Positions 58,930-64,000 of a stretch of DNA of 64,000 nucleotides are shown here, piece by piece (positions within the stretch are counted from its first letter, which is position 1; each line of letters starts with the position of its first letter). The notes beneath the pieces are model-generated. The model saw only the letters and a list, made by a program, of their open reading frames with translations. It was not told where the DNA came from and searched no databases. Source of the DNA: Drosophila pseudoobscura (taxonomy: Eukaryota; Arthropoda; Insecta; Diptera; Drosophilidae); the NCBI RefSeq assembly GCF_009870125.1, contig NC_046681.1, forward strand, positions 18,861,001 to 18,925,000, given 5' to 3'. Both the position numbers and the translations under genes were made by a program.

Positions 58930-61900
58930 AAATAAAAGTCATGTTCATTAAAGCACGCACCAAAAACGCATGAAGGCGGCGCATATATCCTTTATCCTGT
59001 TGCTACTGCTGTGTGTGTGTGTGGGGGGGGGGTCTGTGTGTGTCCTGCGACTGGGCCAGGATGATAAATCCTCCAGAACTGCAGCCAAATGACAAACTGC
59101 AAGGCAGAATGCGAGGCAGAATCAGAGAAGAGGCAGCACGCAGGACAACGCTGCAGCTGATAAGGAATGCTCACAGAGAGAGAGAGAGAGTGGGGGCGGC
59201 AGGGAGAGTGTGTGGTTTCAGAGTCTCCCAAAGCATTTGTCTCAGTGTAGCGGGCGGGAGCCATTAAATTGACAAAATACCAACACAGCAGCAACAGCAG
59301 TGGCAGCAGCAGTCGCAGAGTCAGTGGCAGGGTAGCCAGGGGTAGCCACAGAAGCAGCGGCAGAGGCAGGGTTGCCAGGATTGCCAGAGGAACAGCAGCA
59401 GCGGCAGCGGCAGTGGGGGATGGGTAGAGCTCTGGCCACAAAAAGGACATTCCTCAAATGCTCTGCTCTCCGAAAGCGAAACAGAGAGCGAGAGATATGG
59501 GAATGGAACGGAGGAACCCAACGCCATATTTTATATTTTACATTCTTATCGCAAAACTCTCACTCAACCATTCAAGGGGGGGTGGAGTGGGGGCACAGCC
59601 ACCCGCCCAAAGAGTGAGAGAGAGAGAGGGACAGGGACAGAGACAAAAAGGAATCAACTCGCCGGAGAGCGAGTGGAAAACTGATAACACCCGGCGCTAA
59701 TGGGACCAAACAATGCCAAATGGAGCAGCGCACAGTCAATGCAGGCAGGACCCACCAACCCACCAGCAAGGACATACACAACAACAACAGCAACAGCAGC
59801 AACAGGGGGAGGAGCAGCAGTCTCCCCGGCCACAACAGAAATGGGCTGGGCCCCGTCTTATCTATGGCCATCAATCAGGCGAGCAGCGACCGGCGATAAG
59901 CAAAAAGATTTGAAATGGAGTAGAGTGTGCCCTCCCCCTCTCCCCTCTCCCCCTCCCCCGCCAACCCAAAAGAGAGAGAGAAAAGGAAAGGGAGAAAGCC
60001 AAAGAGAGAGAGACACGGCATAGACGACACACCCGCATCCGTACTAACAATTCGTGTCACGACACGCCACGAGGCACATCTTCTGCACTGAAATAAAAAC
60101 ATGGGCTAGCCCTGGAAGGCCAATACTTTGATGAAGGAATAGCAAGGACAGCCCTGGAAGGTCGTCGTTATTTCCTTGATGCTCAATGGTAGCCCTGGAA
60201 AGTAGAAGACTACCATGAGAAGGGCAACTCTGGTGAGGTTTGAAGTACATTTAATGTAAACAGGAGATCCCTTTAGATCTAAACTTACTCAAAAACAGTT
60301 CCAGAAAGCAAACCGATTTCCCTAAGCCACAAAATTTCTTTAGGAATCAGCTGTTCGAATGAGTAGCAGAACGGAATGGTTTCAGGAACAGCTGTTCAGC
60401 CTTTTAAAGCGATATATGAGCATAAAATAGTATCAATTATCCGTATCAATTTTAGATGAAGAGTATCTTGGAAACACAGGAACAAAGACAGGTTTTTTAA
60501 TAGACTATTATTAATATAAATAATATATAATATTGGCGGAACATCGTATGATAGTATGAGTAGGGACTCGGGCGAACCAGGGAAAAAAGTGTTATTTGAT
60601 CTGTTGCAACATCACGACTATTTTCATCCTTTTTTCCAGTGTCCTGAGTGGGTGGCTGAATGGTAGCGGGAAAGGTTTTTGTCCTGCGAGGACTGCTGGC
60701 AGAGATAAGCGACACGACGCGATGCGATGCGATGCGAGGCGAGGCGACTCGACGCGGAGCGAACCGAAAGCTCACTCTGAATGCAGACGACACAAATGGC
60801 CAACAGGAGGCATGGGGCATGGGGCATGGGGCTAGAAGCAGCCACTACTACTACTATAGTAGTTCCTGGGCAGCAGGTGCTGCTATCACCTGTTCCACAC
60901 ACCACTCGCCCCTCTCCAGTCACCCTCCTGGGATCCCCCCTCCGTTTTTGTTGTTCTCCGAGTGGAATTCCATTTTCTGCTCGCGGGCTCATGGAATATT
61001 TTCACTTGCCGTTGTCGCTGTTGGCCTTATCATTCAGCCAGCTCTGGAGCAGTCGCCTGCTGCCTGCTGCAAGGATATGGCGCAGGGCCAAGGGGCACGG
61101 GGCATGGGGCAGTGGCAGGACATGCCACCAGGAGGCAGCAGAGTGTTGCTTATCGCCACACGCACACACACACACACACATACACACGGAAGGGAGGAGG
61201 CAGGAGGCAGAGATGGAGGATGGATGGAGGATTGAGGTTTTAACCCGGAGAACGGACCAAGCGGAGCAGAAATGCCATTCTGAGAGGCAAAAACAATGAC
61301 AACCGGTTGACAAGCGGCGGCAGCCAGCCCATACCCAGCCCTCGCCGCTTAATGCCTCCTCCCCCCCGCCCTCCCTTCCTGTTGCAGCGCTGATAATGCC
61401 TTTTCAGTGTTGGAAAATGTTGCACAATTTTTGCATTCAATGAATGCAAAAAATTGCTAAATGAAATGATTCGCTTTCACATTCAGAGAGCCCGAAGGGA
61501 GACAGGGAGAAAGAGAGCGAGAGAGAGATTTGGGGCAGAGAAAATGAACTCTTTTATGCCTCGAAAAGTACCAATTGATTTCCCTCCCCACCCCCACTCT
61601 GTTATCAGGAGTCCCTACTCCCCTTACACCCCTCTGAGCCCGCCCCCCCCCGCCGCCTGGAATGGCCTTTACTTAATTAACTGAAGTGAAAATGCCGCCT
61701 GCTGCATGCCCCATGATAAACAAACATTTTTCGGTGGGTGAATGAATGGACGTGGAGCAGGAGTTTGGGGAGGGGCAGGGGCAGGGGGGGCAGGGTGGTG
61801 TGCTGCTTATCGCCCGTTTGGAATGTGCCAAGCCATTCGAGGAGCAGGAGGAGGTGGAGGAGTAGGGCACAGGCGACAGGAGCAGCAGCAGCAGCAGCAG

Positions 61901-64000
61901 CGATAAGAGCCATGGAGCAGCCCGGTGTTAGAGGAGGAAGTGGGACCAGGCACCAGGAAGGGGCACAGCAGCAGGAACCAGCGCCCAAAGTCCTTGCTCT
62001 ATTTTCAGGGTGCCAGAAGGTCCACTCCAGATATCCTTCTCGTTGCGTGTGCGATACACAAAACACACACACAATGAAGCGAGCGAACAGAGGGGTAGGG
62101 AGGTATAGAGTCGGGAAGTGTGAGAGAAGGGAGAAAGTGAGAAATTCAGGTGTTCCTTCTCCGATAATTTCCCTCTAGGGCTAGCAATTGGGGGCCCAAT
62201 TGTGAGAGATAGTCACTCCATCGGAGTCCCAACCTAACCATTATCCTTCGTCCTCCAACAACCTCCAGAACTGCCCAAAAGGGGTTCCCTTACCCCCAAG
62301 TCCTTCCGGGGGGGAATATTGGCAAATCATTGGGCCTCTCTCTCTCTCTGTCTCTCTCTCTCTGCATTTCTCCATTGAAAATGAGGCTTGGAACAATTTG
62401 GTGCTTCCATTCGTGTGTTTTCCCAGGCTTCATCCTCCATTCCTCTGTCCGATAGAAACAAAGGGAAGAATAACTCTGTACTCCCCCCTTATTTTTGTCT
62501 CCCCAACCCCCTCTGCTCCCACCCCTCCCCCTATGCCGGCGTTCAATGAAAGTATCTATCAAAACAGGAGAGCAACATCATTCTCTCCTCCATATCCTTC
62601 ATTATCTCCCACTCTCTTGTTCGCTCCCTCTCTCTCTCTCTCTCTGTCTCTGTTGCTGTCTCTCTCTGCACACACACTTCCCGACACTCCGTTAAACGGC
62701 GTTTGTGTGTGTTTCCTTGTGTGTGGCAGAACAGGAGCCCAGCAAGGCGATGCCAGACGCCGCAGATACATTTGTATCTGGCAGATGCGAAGCTTTGGTA
62801 CTGCTGCCGTTTCTGCTTGTTGCTCTTGCCACGCGTTGCTCTGTGTCGCGTCTCGTGGCGCGTTTCGGATGCTTGGCAAATACTTCGCTTGACCCAGATT
62901 ACATAATCAAAGAGAGACAGACAGAGACAGAGAGAGAGAGAGAAAGAGAGAGCGGGACTGAAACACGTGTGGGATGATAGTACGCGTATACACTGGCTTT
63001 GCTTGCCCCTTGTTGCACAGATATGGGCTCTGCATAACTCTCCAGAGAAACAGAATGCGGAGCGGTGCATACCTCTCCAGAGGAAAAGAGTGAGGTAGAG
63101 AAAGATAGAGCACGTGCAGCATTCGCCAGAGATTAGCCATGCCCACCCCCCCCCCCCCCCTCCCCCCTCGGAGCAGCTGCTTGTGCCGCTTATCTTAACC
63201 TTAAGCTTATGGAAGGTTGCCACATTATCAAAAGTTGCAGCTGCAACAGAATCAAAAGAAGAAGAAGAGGCATAGCCAGACCCAGAATGTGGCAGAGGCA
63301 CAGCCAGAGGCAGGTAAATGGCAGATAATTAGACATCCCCAGACACAGAGACAGAGTGTCCCACTAATCGCCATCGATTCGGTGCCCCAAACAGCACCCT
63401 GCCCCTGCCACGAACACTGCCAACTTTTAATGATGATTGCCACTGATTGATAACATTTTGATTGCCATTCGCTTGCCCCACCAAAGTACCCCAAAACAAA
63501 CACAAATATACTCGTTTATTTTCGTTAATTTTCGGAGCATGTTTTTGGGCTTATTTTTGAGGCCTTGCCTCTCGCATCGCATCGCCTCCATCGCTCTCCT
63601 ATCCTCTCTCTCTCTGTTGCTGCTGTGGTCGATGCCAATTGCCGATAGGATGCTCTGCTCTGATGAATTCTTTGATGATAACGCAAGGCCTAACCCCAAG
63701 CCCCTTGCCCCGTTGGACTCTGCCTCCCCCTGCCCTTGTGGGGCCTTCAATCAATTCCACAGAATGCGGTAGAAAATGATTGAATGATAGAAGATCGAAG
63801 GAGCCGTAGAGAGAATCTGGACGTATCTTTCTTTTGGTAAAAAAATCTTTCATTTAACTTTTATTTGAACAGAAATATGTGTATTCTTTGGTGTAGGAAG
63901 TAATACAATCGATATCCATCTATATTTCATTGATCGAGCTAATCATCTTTCATATATAAACGTATTATCTTACCAAATCATACCATACCATTCAGCAAAA
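58930..64000. other. Far-upstream ush region: simple repeats and GATA sites, no supported gene
   Basis: This stretch contains a second GATA/E-box composite (59154-59164) and CTTATCGC-type sites (59548, 61148, 61804). It also has CA (61158-61187) and GA (59171-59190) tracts, a catgggg tandem (60809-60834), three spaced agccctggaa motifs (60108-60198) and a C15 run (63146-63160). All open frames are low-complexity. Confidence 0.5.
59154..59164 (+). promoter_or_regulatory. GATA/E-box composite, copy 2
   Basis: CAGCTGATAAG on the + strand, identical to the - strand copy 770 bp away. GATA factor Pannier and bHLH proteins both act with Ush in known fly enhancers. Confidence 0.45.

Noticed and set aside
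62543..63301. 252-codon - strand frame near the right end
   Set aside because: Spans GA/CT and poly-C tracts and has no domain or conserved-looking composition.
31000..64000. Possible CRISPR-like or regular spaced arrays among the simple repeats
   Set aside because: The repeats are microsatellites and short degenerate tandems without unique spacers, and the DNA is eukaryotic.

Overview
The window is insect nuclear DNA, almost certainly Drosophila. Genes have short introns (46-80 nt) with GT-AG ends, the intergenic DNA is full of CA, GA, CAG and poly-C runs, and every gene I can recognise belongs to melanogaster cytological region 21C-21D (Muller element B). The species cannot be fixed from sequence alone. 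The expanded, simple-repeat-rich non-coding DNA would fit an obscura-group fly, but that is a guess.

Layout, left to right: (1) 20-190, the last exon(s) of an unrecognised gene. (2) 928-3222 (+), a beta-NAC protein with a very long low-complexity tail (CG11835-like), converging on (3) Tspo, 3384-4008 (-). (4) A short Tspo/rempA intergenic region with a MITE-like element, a CncC/Maf-type site and an RFX X-box. (5) rempA (IFT140), 4964-9772 (+), six exons. (6) Ets21C, 11984-16202 (+), with a PNT-containing long form and an internal start giving a PNT-less short form. (7) nAChRbeta3, 16755-18292 (-). (8) Spp (signal peptide peptidase), 19109-20418 (+). (9) A long inverted repeat at about 20890-22450, whose outer right arm is the 3' end of a small, frame-disrupted gene (22383-22927, -). 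(10) lwr (Ubc9), 23654-24133 (+). (11) u-shaped (FOG), coding from 48943 down to 26050 (-), with two tiny 5' coding exons and a 15.9 kb intron. (12) 49-64 kb, upstream ush DNA with simple repeats and many GATA sites but no gene I can support.

The genes are housekeeping, ciliary, neuronal and developmental loci that share conserved synteny and do not form a pathway. Cis-motifs match gene function in several places: an X-box before the ciliary gene rempA, AP-1 sites around the JNK-responsive Ets21C, a DRE before Spp, and GATA/E-box composites upstream of the GATA cofactor gene ush.

The most unusual structure is the foldback between Spp and lwr. Two arms of about 600-700 bp, each with tandem units of about 110 bp, flank a loop of only 78 nt. 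The outermost part of the left arm is a degenerate inverted copy of the 3' end of the neighbouring small gene. A read-through transcript would form a long hairpin containing gene sequence, the arrangement expected for an hpRNA/endo-siRNA locus. A second, decayed copy of the repeat lies on the other side of lwr, so a foldback transposon origin is a serious alternative.
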